Below are positions 36,296 to 44,601 of a stretch of 64,000 nucleotides of DNA, one piece after another (the first letter of the stretch is position 1; the number at the start of each line of letters is the position of its first letter). The position numbers and the translations under genes were made by a program. The notes below the pieces were generated by a model. The model saw only the letters and a list, made by a program, of their open reading frames with translations. It made no database searches and was not told where the DNA came from. The DNA comes from Streptomyces spinoverrucosus (GTDB taxonomy: Bacteria > Actinomycetota > Actinomycetes > Streptomycetales > Streptomycetaceae): the NCBI RefSeq assembly GCF_006539505.1, contig NZ_BJND01000050.1, positions 1 to 64,000 of the forward strand, in the 5' to 3' direction.

Positions 36296-36328
36296 CCCGC
36301 GGCCGCCGTGACGGGTGGCGGCCGCGGG
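36296..36328 (+). terminator. Terminator after the repeat-protein gene
   Basis: CCCGCGGCCGCC pairs perfectly with GGCGGCCGCGGG across a 9-base loop, 55 bases after the stop codon. Confidence 0.8.
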
Positions 36329-36338
36329 ACAACCAGCC

Positions 36339-36520
36339 GGTGCCGTTCGCCCGGTGGTCGGCTCGATCGGGTCGGCTGGTGCCGTCTGCCCGGTGGTCGG
36401 CTCGATCGGGTCGGCTGGTGCCGTCTGCCCGGTGGTCGGCTCGTCCCGACCGGCCGGTGCCCGTCCGCCCGGTGGCCGACCCGGCACGACCAGCCGGTGC
36501 CGTCCGCCGGTGGCGCACTC
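36339..36520. repeat. Tandem repeat, 39 bp unit, about 4.6 copies
   Basis: Units start at 36339, 36378, 36417, 36456 and 36496 with the core GGTGCCGTCTGCCCGGTGGT. The first two intervals are nearly identical, and decay increases to the right. Because 39 is a multiple of three, both strands stay open in several frames, but none has a start site or codon bias that suggests a gene. The remaining bases up to 36682 carry no gene and end in an AGGAGG site for ubiB. Confidence 0.85.
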
Positions 36521-36682
36521 GCCCCGCGAATCGGGACCGACCCGATCGGGCGCCGACCCGTCGGTCCGGGTGGGTGGGCAGCCGCGCAGCTGTCCGGGCG
36601 GGCGGTGTCGTCCATGGGGGATGGCCCCCGGGGGTCCCGTTAGACCGACCACACGACGTCACGATTCAGGAGGTCGCCGTAC

Positions 36683-38230
36683 ATGAGTGCGCCGCTCGGG
36701 AACCGGCTGCGGCTGGTGGTCAAGGTGCTGGGTGGCCTCGTCGCGGACGAGGTCGGGCATGTGGCGCGGGTTCGTCGGCGGGCCGGGCGGGATCCTGCGT
36801 CCCCGACGAACCCTTCCCCCGGGGACGGGGTCCGGCGGGCGCGGGCCGTGCGGAAGGCGTTGGAGAGTCTTGGCCCGTTCTATGTGAAGCTCGGGCAGAT
36901 CCTGTCCACCCGGCCCGACATGGTGCCGCCGGTGATGATCGCCGAGCTGCAGAATCTGCACGACCGGGTCGATGTCCAGCCGTTCTCCGTGTTCGAGCCG
37001 GTGCTGGCGCAGGAGCTCGGCCCGGACTGGAAGCTGTGCTTCGACGACGTCGACACCACCAGCCCGCTCGGCGCCGCCTCCCTCGCCCAGGTCTACCGGG
37101 TCCAGCTGCCCGGCGGACGCCCCGCCGTGGTGAAGGTGCAGCGGCCCGGCATCCGTGACACCGTCCGCGCCGACATGGCGCTGATGCGCAAGGCGTCCCG
37201 GATCGTCGCCCGCACCGCACCCCGCTTCAACGAGGTCATCGACGTCGAGGCCATGCTCGACTCGATCTTCGACGCGATGGAGCCCGAGCTGGACTTCACC
37301 GGCGAGGCCCGCAACATGGACGAGGCCCGCGAGAACATCCGCCGCTATCCCACCCTCGACGTGCCCCGCGTGGTGCACGCCACCCCCAAGGTACTGGTGC
37401 AGTCGCTGGCCCCCGGCGCCTCCGTACGCCACCTCGACCGCCGCGCGTTCAGTGACCGTGAGCGCACGGAGATCGGCAAGGACCTGCTGCGGTTCATGTA
37501 CCGGGGCTACTTCGTCGACCGGATGTTCCACGCCGACCCGCACGCCGGCAACGTCTTCGCGCTGCCCGGCGGCCCCGCCACCCTCATCGACTGGGGCATG
37601 GTCGGCCGGCTCGACCGCCGCACCAGCCTGCGCCTGCTGCCCCTGCTGATGTCCATCGCGCAGAACGACGGCCATGGACTGGCCTGGGCGTGGGCCGAGA
37701 TGGGCCGGGTCACGGCCTGGTCCAATCTGCCCGCGTTCGCCTCCGACATGGCCGCACTCGTGCCCAAGGTCGCCACGGCCTCCCTGGAGGACATCAACTT
37801 CGGGGTGTCGCTGACCACCGTCCTGGAGAAGGCCACCCGCCGCGGCATCGGCTCCGCGCCGTCGATCTCCCTGCTCGGCAAGTCCTTCGCGAACCTGGAG
37901 GGTTCGGTGCGCTGCCTGGCCCCGGACATCGCCCTCGCGGAGGTCTTCAAGGCGGAGGCCCGCGGCATCATCGTCGCCCTGCTGCGCGAGTACTTCTCCG
38001 TCGACCAGGCCGCCCGCAACACGATGGACCTGCTGGCGGCCGTGACGACGGGACCCGAGCAGTGGCGCGGGCTGCTCGCCGACGCCGCGAACCGCCGTTT
38101 CGCCCTCCAGGTCCAGGAGCCGTACACCCCGGCCGCGATGGGCGGTCAGCGCGCCTGGAAGCCGTCGCCCGTGCTGATGGCGCTGGGGGCGGCGGCCCTG
38201 CTGTTCGACCGACGCCGGCCGCCACGCTGA
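36683..38230 (+). CDS. ABC1/UbiB (AarF) atypical kinase-like protein
   Basis: This 515-residue protein has the KxGQ motif (FYVKLGQILSTRPDMVP) near residue 75, the Ala-rich nucleotide loop PLGAASLAQVYR, the ExD motif PELDFTGEARN, and MFHADPHAGNVFAL with IDWG as catalytic and metal-binding residues. The C-terminus ends in a hydrophobic stretch. UbiB kinases/ATPases support isoprenoid-quinone and other membrane-lipid pathways. Here it heads the rightward operon of the putative azoxy cluster but is 160 bases from the next gene, so membership is uncertain. AGGAGG nine bases before the ATG defines the start. Confidence 0.88.
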   Translation: MSAPLGNRLRLVVKVLGGLVADEVGHVARVRRRAGRDPASPTNPSPGDGVRRARAVRKALESLGPFYVKLGQILSTRPDMVPPVMIAELQNLHDRVDVQPFSVFEPVLAQELGPDWKLCFDDVDTTSPLGAASLAQVYRVQLPGGRPAVVKVQRPGIRDTVRADMALMRKASRIVARTAPRFNEVIDVEAMLDSIFDAMEPELDFTGEARNMDEARENIRRYPTLDVPRVVHATPKVLVQSLAPGASVRHLDRRAFSDRERTEIGKDLLRFMYRGYFVDRMFHADPHAGNVFALPGGPATLIDWGMVGRLDRRTSLRLLPLLMSIAQNDGHGLAWAWAEMGRVTAWSNLPAFASDMAALVPKVATASLEDINFGVSLTTVLEKATRRGIGSAPSISLLGKSFANLEGSVRCLAPDIALAEVFKAEARGIIVALLREYFSVDQAARNTMDLLAAVTTGPEQWRGLLADAANRRFALQVQEPYTPAAMGGQRAWKPSPVLMALGAAALLFDRRRPPR

Positions 38231-38389
38231 TCAGCGGCTGCGCAACAGCCACGACCTCGCCGGTCCGGATCGGGATCCGTCACAGCCGACCTCGCCACAT
38301 CCGGGTCGGGATCCGCAACAACCAACCTCGCCGGGTCCGAATCCCCGTTCCGCCCGTTTTCACCTCCACGTTTCCGAAGGGCCTCACCC

Positions 38390-39265
38390 ATGCCCCAACC
38401 CCTCCCGTACGACGACGACACCCCCACCGGCCTGCCCGGCGTCTCCGCCACCGCGCTCTGGACCGTCCGGATGCGGGCCCAGGAGTCCGAGCGGCCCGAC
38501 GCGCTGTTCCACGATCCGCTGGCCGCCGAGTTCCTGACCCGGGCGCGGGACGCCGGGGCCCCGCCGGGCACCGGGCTGCTTCAGCAGGTGCTGCCGGACT
38601 GGCTCGCCGTACGCACCCGCTTCTTCGACGACCACCTCCTCGACGCGACCCGCGCCTCCGGCATCCGCCAGGTCGTGCTGCTCGGCGCCGGACTGGACAC
38701 CCGCGCGTACCGGCTGAAGTGGCCCGACGGCGTGCAGGTCTTCGAGGTCGACCTGCCGGCCGTGCACGCGTTCAAGGAGGAGGTGCTTCAGGGCCGTACT
38801 CCCACCGCCGCGCGGCGCGCGCCCGTCGCCGCCGATCTGCTCGCCGACTGGGGCGGCGCCCTGCGCGCCGCCGGGTTCGACCCCGGGCAGCCCACCGCCT
38901 GGCTGTGCGAGGGGCTGCTGTTCTATCTGCCGTCCGAGGCCGTGGACCGGCTCGTCGCCGTCGCGGGTGAGCTGTCCGCGCCCGGCAGCACCCTCGGCGC
39001 GGAGTGCCTGAACGCCGACGCCGCCGACTCGCCCTTCGTACGGCCCTGGCTGGAGGCCCTGTCCGGGTCCGGCACGCCCTGGGTGTGGCACCTGGCCGAC
39101 GCCGAGAAGTGGTGGGGCGAGCGGGACTGGCAGGCGCGGGTCGCCGACCTGCTCGGACTGCCGTACGCCGTGGCCCGCTTCGCGCCCCATCTCGCCGCCC
39201 ACCCCGGCCTGGAGACCCGGAGCATGATCCTGGTGACCGCGACCCGGCCGGCCGGCGGGCGGTGA
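38390..39265 (+). CDS. SAM-dependent methyltransferase (class I, TIGR00027/LCMT-like)
   Basis: This 291-residue enzyme has the SAM-binding loop QVVLLGAGLDTRAYRL near residues 100-115, the acidic EVDLPAVHAFKEEV following it, and TAWLCEGLLFYLP of the leucine-carboxyl-methyltransferase fold. This family methylates carboxylate or hydroxyl groups of small molecules. It overlaps the next gene by four bases (GTGA), so it belongs to the azoxy operon. A role in methyl-esterifying or O-methylating the serine-derived carboxylate of the product is plausible. Confidence 0.85.
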   Translation: MPQPLPYDDDTPTGLPGVSATALWTVRMRAQESERPDALFHDPLAAEFLTRARDAGAPPGTGLLQQVLPDWLAVRTRFFDDHLLDATRASGIRQVVLLGAGLDTRAYRLKWPDGVQVFEVDLPAVHAFKEEVLQGRTPTAARRAPVAADLLADWGGALRAAGFDPGQPTAWLCEGLLFYLPSEAVDRLVAVAGELSAPGSTLGAECLNADAADSPFVRPWLEALSGSGTPWVWHLADAEKWWGERDWQARVADLLGLPYAVARFAPHLAAHPGLETRSMILVTATRPAGGR

Positions 39266-39738
39266 GCGGCGTGGACGGACAGAACCTCTGCCAGACGCCG
39301 ACCACCTACCGGCTGCTGCGCCTTGAGTACCTGTTCGGGCTGCTCGTGGCCGCCGGGTTCTTCCTGGCACATCTGCACGAGGTGCGCTGGTGGGTCGCCG
39401 CCCTGCTCTTTCTGTACGTCGACGTCATCGGCTACCTGCCCGGCGCCCTCGCCTACCACCGCAGCCCCGACCGGCGCATCTCCCGCGTCTACTACGTGCT
39501 GTACAACACCATGCACAGCCTGGCCGTGCAGGGCGCCGTGCTCGGCGCGTGGGTGCTGGTGAGCGGCTGGGAGTGGGCGCTGCTGGTGCTGCCGATCCAT
39601 CTGTTCGGCGACCGCGCCCTGTTCGGCAACTTCGTCAAACCCTTCACGGTGTCCTTCGAGCCCCGCCCGCATCCTGCCGTCCAGTCCGCGTTGCGGGACT
39701 TCGCGACGGTGCCCTGGTACCGGGCGGCGGCCCGGTGA
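39262..39738 (+). CDS. Small membrane protein, VlmO-like putative hydrazine synthase
   Basis: This 158-residue protein has four hydrophobic segments (about 20-38, 45-62, 85-105 and 110-128) and conserved polar residues between them: HLHEVRWW, LAYHRSPDRRISR, YNTMHSLAV and LPIHLFGDRALFGNFVKPF. The His and Asp residues could bind a metal. It lies between a methyltransferase and a VlmA-like transferase, overlapping both by four bases. In valanimycin biosynthesis a small membrane metalloenzyme (VlmO) rearranges the seryl-hydroxylamine ester to a hydrazine. Size, topology and context match that role, but the assignment is by recall and context only. Confidence 0.6.
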   Translation: MSGVDGQNLCQTPTTYRLLRLEYLFGLLVAAGFFLAHLHEVRWWVAALLFLYVDVIGYLPGALAYHRSPDRRISRVYYVLYNTMHSLAVQGAVLGAWVLVSGWEWALLVLPIHLFGDRALFGNFVKPFTVSFEPRPHPAVQSALRDFATVPWYRAAAR

Positions 39739-40769
39739 GCGGCGTCCGCGAGGCCGCCCCGTCCCTCACCGACGAGCAGGCGTACGAGCTGCTGCGCCGC
39801 CACGCCGGGCACAGCAGCGCCTTCCTCGCCCTGAACGCGGGCAACCACCGCTTCCGCGCGGACGGCGTCGACGGCTTCGTGCCCTACCGGGAGGGCGGCC
39901 GCCGGCATCTGTTCGAGCTGGGCGGGCCCGTGTGCGCGGCCGCCGACCGGGAGCGGCTGCTGGGCGCGCTGCTGGCGCGGGCCGCGGACGAGGGGCGCCG
40001 GGTGGCCGGGGTCCAGCTGCCGCGTGCCGCCGCCGAACTGCACGCCGGGCACGGGTTCACCGTCAACCAGTTCGGCGCCTCCTTCAGCATCCACCTGGAC
40101 GGCTACGGCCTCGGCGGGCAGCGCATGGTCAAGGTCCGCAACATGGTCAACCGGGCCCGCCGCGAGGGCGTGACCGTCAGCGAGGTGGCGCCCGCGGAGC
40201 GGGGCAGCCCGCTGGTCACCGCGGCCCTGGACGGCGTGGACCAGGCGTGGCTGCGCGACAAGGGCCGCCATGTGAAGGAGCTGGACTTCCTCATCGGCGA
40301 GCGGGGCGGCCCCGGTGCCCCGCACCGGCGGCTGTTCACCGCCCGGCACGCCGGACGGACCGTCGCCTACGTGTCGTACTCGCCCGTCTTCGGGGAGCGT
40401 TCGGGCTGGCTGTACGACCTGACCCGGCGTCGGCCCGACGCCCCGCCCGGCACGGTGGAGCTGGTCTTCGCCACCGCCCTGCGCCGGTTCCAGGACGAGG
40501 GGTGCGGCTGGCTCCACCTGGGGTTCACGCCGTTCGTCCAACTGCGGCCGGACGACTGCGACTTCGCCGGCGCGGGCAGCAGCGGGGCGCTGCGGCGGTG
40601 TCTGGAGCTGGTCGCCGCCAAGGGGCGGGCGATCTATCCGGCGGCCTCGCAGGAGTCCTTCAAGCTCAAGTGGCGGCCCCAGCTGATCGAACCCGAGTAC
40701 CTCGCCTTCCAGGGCGGGGTGACGCCCCGCGCCGTGTGGCGGCTGATGCGGCTGACCAGGGCCGTGTGA
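39735..40769 (+). CDS. DUF2156 / GNAT-fold aminoacyl transferase, VlmA-like
   Basis: This 344-residue protein of the phosphatidylglycerol lysyltransferase (MprF C-terminal, DUF2156) family uses aminoacyl-tRNA as donor. Visible features are GFVPYREGGRRHLFELGGPV, the MVKVRNMVNRARREGV acceptor-domain motif, DFLIGERGG, and the final YPAASQESFKLKWRPQL shared by MprF-like enzymes. VlmA of the valanimycin pathway, which I recall as a member of this superfamily, transfers serine from seryl-tRNA to isobutylhydroxylamine. Four-base overlap upstream and 44 bases downstream link it to the diiron enzyme. It is predicted to be soluble or peripheral. Confidence 0.7.
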   Translation: MSGVREAAPSLTDEQAYELLRRHAGHSSAFLALNAGNHRFRADGVDGFVPYREGGRRHLFELGGPVCAAADRERLLGALLARAADEGRRVAGVQLPRAAAELHAGHGFTVNQFGASFSIHLDGYGLGGQRMVKVRNMVNRARREGVTVSEVAPAERGSPLVTAALDGVDQAWLRDKGRHVKELDFLIGERGGPGAPHRRLFTARHAGRTVAYVSYSPVFGERSGWLYDLTRRRPDAPPGTVELVFATALRRFQDEGCGWLHLGFTPFVQLRPDDCDFAGAGSSGALRRCLELVAAKGRAIYPAASQESFKLKWRPQLIEPEYLAFQGGVTPRAVWRLMRLTRAV

Positions 40770-40813
40770 GCGCTGCCGGGACTCCCGTACCGATCGTGAT
40801 CAGAAAGGCAGAG

Positions 40814-41809
40814 ATGACCACATCCGTCGACCGTACGTCCGTTCCCGCCGCGATCCCCGAGGTCCCCGCGATCCCCGCGGAGGCCGACCGGCACCGGGCC
40901 CCGAGCCTGCTCGACGGCGCGCTGCACGCCGAGCTGACGCCGGAGGGCTGCGACCTCGGCTACTGGTTCCGCGCCGTGCCCGAGGGCACCCTCGGCGGGC
41001 ACCCGATGGGCCGCAGCCCGGACGTGGTCGTACCCGATCACATGCTGCGCGAGGGCCCGCTGCGGCAGGCGGTCATGCAGGAGCTGGCCTTCCGATCCAT
41101 GGCCGAGGAGAAGGCGGCCCGCGCGATCTCCCACCTGGTCGCGTACGCCCCCGACCTGGCCGGGATGGACTTCTACACCACCCAGCTGATGGACGAGGCC
41201 CGCCATGCCTACGCCTTCCGCGGCCATCTCCTCGAACTCGGCGTCCTTGAGGCCGACGTGGAGGGCACCATGGAGGACCTGGCGGGCGCCGACCGGGACG
41301 CCGTACTCACTCCGCTGGAGGAGTTCGGGCTGGAGGTGCTGCGCGACGGGCGGGACTACATCGGCGGGGTCATCACGCTCACCGTCCTGGTCGAGGGAGT
41401 CCTCGCCCCCACGGCGGAGCTGAGCGAGCGCAAGTGGCGGCCCTTCGATCCGGCCGCCGCCGAGATCGAACGCGCCGCCGGCATCGACGAGATCCGCCAC
41501 CTGTCGGTCGGCACCACCATCGTCCGCCGTCATCTGCGCCGGTACCCGCGCGAACGCGACCGTATCGCCGCACTCATCGAGCGCGGCACCCGGCTGTGGG
41601 CCCAACTGCCCGTCCAGGAACTGACCTTCCGGCGTGAACAGCTCTACCAGCAGGGCCTCGAACAGCACCGGGACCTCGCGGGCGACTACGAGGTGTGGCC
41701 CGGCCGTCGGCTCGTCGACACCACGGCGGAGGAACGGATGCGCACCGCCGCGGAATGGGCGCACACCACGCAGCAGGCCCGGCTCGCCGACATGGGGCTG
41801 GCGCCGTGA
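40814..41809 (+). CDS. Ferritin-like non-heme diiron oxygenase, VlmB/AurF-like (putative azoxy synthase)
   Basis: This 331-residue protein has two carboxylate-bridged diiron motifs. The first Glu is in AEEKAARAISH (about 97) with DEARH near residue 125. The second Glu is in LVEGVLAPTAE (about 192) with DEIRH near 225. The spacing suits AurF/VlmB-type N-oxygenases rather than desaturases. In bacterial azoxy pathways a diiron enzyme oxidises the hydrazine to azo and then azoxy. Its position right after the VlmO- and VlmA-like genes supports this. It is predicted to be cytosolic, with no signal or membrane helix. Confidence 0.72.
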   Translation: MTTSVDRTSVPAAIPEVPAIPAEADRHRAPSLLDGALHAELTPEGCDLGYWFRAVPEGTLGGHPMGRSPDVVVPDHMLREGPLRQAVMQELAFRSMAEEKAARAISHLVAYAPDLAGMDFYTTQLMDEARHAYAFRGHLLELGVLEADVEGTMEDLAGADRDAVLTPLEEFGLEVLRDGRDYIGGVITLTVLVEGVLAPTAELSERKWRPFDPAAAEIERAAGIDEIRHLSVGTTIVRRHLRRYPRERDRIAALIERGTRLWAQLPVQELTFRREQLYQQGLEQHRDLAGDYEVWPGRRLVDTTAEERMRTAAEWAHTTQQARLADMGLAP

Positions 41810-41861
41810 GCCCCTCCCACGCCTGCGTTCCCCATGGCTCCGAGTGTGAAAGGGCACCGCG

Positions 41862-42914
41862 ATGACCGACCTGTCGGCTGTCGGCTCCGCCCCGCGTGAA
41901 CCTGGCGCGGCGGAGGAGGATTTCCGCGAACTGACCCGGCGCGTCACCGACGCCGGGCTGATGCGGCCCCGCAAGGGTCAGTACGCCGCCGCGATCGTGG
42001 TGGTGTGGTTGATGAACGCAGTCGGCTGGGCGGGGCTGGTGCTGTCCGGCGGTGCGTGGTGGCAGGTGCTGCTCGCGGCCGTCTGGCTCGCGATCTGGCA
42101 CGAGCAGCTCGCCTTCCTGCTGCACGACGCCGGGCACCGCCAGATCAGCCGCTCGCAGCAGACCATCCGCGCGCTCGGCCTGATCCACGGCAACCTGATG
42201 CTCGGCGTCTGCTTCGGCTGGTGGGTCCAGCACCACAACCGGCACCACAACCACCCCAACCACCTCGAACTGGACCCCGACATCCTGCGCCGCGTGGCCG
42301 TCTTCGCCCCCGAACAGGCCCAGCAGCGCAAGGGACTCGCCCGCTTCATCGCCGCGCACCAGCGCCATCTCTTCTTCCCGCTGCTGGGCCTGGAGGCGGT
42401 CGTGCTGCGGATCGCCGGGATCATCGCGCTGCGTCGGCGGGCGGTGCGCCGACCGTGGCTGGAGGGCGGTCTGATGGCCGGGCACGCGGTGCTGTTCTTC
42501 GGCGCGCTGCTGTGGCTGCTGCCCTGGACGAGCGTGCTGCTGTTCCTCGCCGTGCACCAGGGCCTGCTCGGCTATCTGCTCGGGCTCGCCTTCGCCGTCA
42601 ACCACAAGGGGCTGCCCACCCGGGTCGGCGGCGAGTGGAGCTGGCTGGAGCGCCAGGTCCTCACCTCGCGCACGCTGCCCACCGGGCTGGTCGGCGACTT
42701 CTTCTACGGCGGCCTCAACTACCAGATCGAGCACCACCTGTTCCCGGGTATGCCGCGCTCCGCGCTGCGCCATGCCTATCCGATCGTCAAGGCGTTCTGC
42801 GCCGAGCGCGGCGTCCCGTACACCGAGACCGGAGTCCTGGAGTCCTACCGCGACCTCGCCCGCCACCTCGGTACGGCGAGCGAGGTACTGCGCCAGGGCA
42901 CCGTCACCGCCTGA
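41862..42914 (+). CDS. Membrane fatty-acid desaturase
   Basis: This 350-residue desaturase has the three histidine boxes HDAGH (about 87), HHNRHH (about 123) and QIEHH (about 287). Hydrophobic pairs of helices lie at about 45-80 and 200-250, typical of acyl-lipid/acyl-CoA desaturases. It likely introduces the double bond in the alkyl chain of the final product, as expected for azoxy-alkenes of the azodyrecin/elaiomycin kind, although a housekeeping lipid role cannot be excluded. It is 52 bases after the diiron gene in the same operon. Confidence 0.88.
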   Translation: MTDLSAVGSAPREPGAAEEDFRELTRRVTDAGLMRPRKGQYAAAIVVVWLMNAVGWAGLVLSGGAWWQVLLAAVWLAIWHEQLAFLLHDAGHRQISRSQQTIRALGLIHGNLMLGVCFGWWVQHHNRHHNHPNHLELDPDILRRVAVFAPEQAQQRKGLARFIAAHQRHLFFPLLGLEAVVLRIAGIIALRRRAVRRPWLEGGLMAGHAVLFFGALLWLLPWTSVLLFLAVHQGLLGYLLGLAFAVNHKGLPTRVGGEWSWLERQVLTSRTLPTGLVGDFFYGGLNYQIEHHLFPGMPRSALRHAYPIVKAFCAERGVPYTETGVLESYRDLARHLGTASEVLRQGTVTA

Positions 42915-42951
42915 GCCCGGGCAGTCGATCCGGCAGAAGGGAATCCCCCCC

Positions 42952-43533
42952 ATGAAGACACCCATGAAGACACCCATGAAGACACCGCTGAAGCGCCGTG
43001 CCCTGCTCTCCGCCACCACCGTGCTCGCCGCCCTCGCCCTGCTCGCCCCCGCGCAGAGCGCCCACGCCGCCCCGGTGCCCGACCTGGTGTGTCGCCTCGA
43101 CGCCGAGGTGAACTTCACCCCGCCGCTCAGCGTTCTGGTCCGCCAGGCGGCGGTCGACGGCCACATCGGCTACCACGACTGCCGCTCCCCGAACGGCGCG
43201 GCACCGCACCTGACCGGCATCGTCTTCCACGTCACGGGCGTCGGCCGGTTCGGCGCCGTGCCGGTGCCGACGTTCTCCGTGGAGGGCACCGGCACCGGCA
43301 CCTGGAACACCGGCGAGACCGGCGGCCTGTACTTCAACGGCGAGCTGAAGAAGGGCAGCCCGGTGCCGGACCGTGAGGTGACCTCCGGCCCGCTCGCCGG
43401 GGACGGCATCAACGGCCTGCAGATCCCCCTGCCGCGCTTCGACAAGATCGACCCCAACGGCGTCGCCGGCTTCGACGTGACCGGCCAGGTGTGCTTCTGG
43501 AACGGCGAGAAGGGCAGGTGCACGGCGTACTGA
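42952..43533 (+). CDS. Small secreted protein with triple MKTP repeat at its start
   Basis: This 193-residue protein begins MKTPMKTPMKTPLKRRALLS, that is, a 12-bp sequence repeated three times, each copy supplying an in-frame ATG. A Sec signal peptide follows with cleavage after AHAAP (about residue 40). The mature part is beta-rich with four Cys (VCRLDAEVN, HDCRSPN, QVCFWNGEKGRC), and it ends CTAY. No family is recognised. It is the last gene of the rightward operon and ends at a bidirectional terminator. Confidence 0.75.
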   Translation: MKTPMKTPMKTPLKRRALLSATTVLAALALLAPAQSAHAAPVPDLVCRLDAEVNFTPPLSVLVRQAAVDGHIGYHDCRSPNGAAPHLTGIVFHVTGVGRFGAVPVPTFSVEGTGTGTWNTGETGGLYFNGELKKGSPVPDREVTSGPLAGDGINGLQIPLPRFDKIDPNGVAGFDVTGQVCFWNGEKGRCTAY

Positions 43534-43567
43534 CCGACGCCACGGACCGGTGGTCCCCGGCTACGGG

Positions 43568-43612
43568 ACGGCGGTGGGGCGAGACCTCGAACGGGTCTCG
43601 CCCCACCGCCGT
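43568..43612. terminator. Bidirectional terminator between the facing operons
   Basis: A 19-base stem ACGGCGGTGGGGCGAGACC with its complement and a 7-base loop lies between the secreted-protein stop and the lipase stop. Confidence 0.9.
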
Positions 43613-43636
43613 TTCGTGCCGTGCCGTGTCCGGGGC

Positions 43637-44506
43637 TCAGTGCTCGAGCGCCCGGAGGACCTCCCGCAGTACGACGGGGTCGTACGGCATCGCCAGATGC
43701 GTGGTCCGGTTGGCCGGGTCGAGGTCCTGGAGGCACAGGTTGGTCACCTCGTGACCGGGCTCCGCGGGGGTGAGCTGCTGGGAGGCGGGCGGCTGCACCA
43801 CCTCGTCCCGGGTGGACCACAGGACGGTGTGACGCACGCCGGCGACCGTGTCGCCGCCGGCGGTCAGTTCGCGGATGAACTCGGAGTCGCGCAGCAGCTG
43901 CGTGAACGCCGGGCTGATCCGGAAGAGCACCTCGGCCTCCACGGTGTCCCGCACCCCGGGCAGCCCCCGGACCAGCGCGGTCAGGCCCGCGACGGTGACG
44001 CCGTGGTTGCTGGGCGCGATCCCGACGACGTGGTGCAGCTTCGCCGCGGCGCCGAGGTACTTCGCGCAGTAGTGCGGCAGCATGCCGCCCTGCGAGTGCC
44101 CGACGACGTTCACGCGCGCGGCTCCGGTGTCGGCCAGCACCCGGTCGATGAAATCGGCCAGTTCGCGGGCGGAGGCCCTGATGTCGGCGAGTCCGTAGTG
44201 CCCGGGCAGGGTGCGCAGTGCGCCGTAGTTGAGGCGGAAGACGCGGTGGCCGGCCGCCCGCAGCGCCGGTACCGCCTGCCGCCAGACGGAGTCCCGGTCG
44301 CCGAGTGTGCCGTGCGCGAGGACGACCGGGTACGGGTGTTCGGGGTCCGGCGGCTTGCCCCAGTCGTCCTCGGCGGGGGCCGGATCGATGGCGGCGGCGA
44401 AACGGTGGCCCGCGGCCGCACTGTGACCGGCCAGCCGTTCGGGGATGCGGGTGATCTCCGTCCGCGCGTCGTCGTCGTTCACTCCGGGCAGTGGGGGCAG
44501 GGACAT
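43637..44506 (-). CDS. Alpha/beta-hydrolase, lipase class 2-like
   Basis: This 289-residue hydrolase has the oxyanion region PVVLAHGTLGDRDSVW and the nucleophile elbow VVGHSQGGM (Ser about residue 146) with the catalytic Asp and His further on (WSTRDEVVQP, TTHLAMP). It lacks the usual secretion signal of the streptomycete lipase-2 family, so it may act inside the cell. AGGAGG precedes the ATG at 44506. A hairpin separates it from the flavin-reductase gene, so it has its own promoter. A role in hydrolysing an ester or thioester precursor of the azoxy product is possible but unproven. Confidence 0.8.
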   Translation of the reverse strand: MSLPPLPGVNDDDARTEITRIPERLAGHSAAAGHRFAAAIDPAPAEDDWGKPPDPEHPYPVVLAHGTLGDRDSVWRQAVPALRAAGHRVFRLNYGALRTLPGHYGLADIRASARELADFIDRVLADTGAARVNVVGHSQGGMLPHYCAKYLGAAAKLHHVVGIAPSNHGVTVAGLTALVRGLPGVRDTVEAEVLFRISPAFTQLLRDSEFIRELTAGGDTVAGVRHTVLWSTRDEVVQPPASQQLTPAEPGHEVTNLCLQDLDPANRTTHLAMPYDPVVLREVLRALEH

Positions 44507-44547
44507 ACGGCCTCCTCGGGGTTCGTGGGACACGGGGATGCGGCAGA

Positions 44548-44577
44548 ACGCCCGGCCGAGTGCTGGGGGCCGGGCGT
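44548..44577 (-). terminator. Terminator of the leftward biosynthetic operon
   Basis: ACGCCCGGCC pairs perfectly with GGCCGGGCGT across a 10-base loop, 25 bases after the flavin-reductase stop codon. Confidence 0.75.
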
Positions 44578-44601
44578 CCTGCGGGAGGGGTATCGGTCGC
44601 G

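Noticed and set aside
36315..36686. Open frame through the 39-bp repeats
   Set aside because: The repeat period is a multiple of three, so frames stay open by default; there is no ribosome site.
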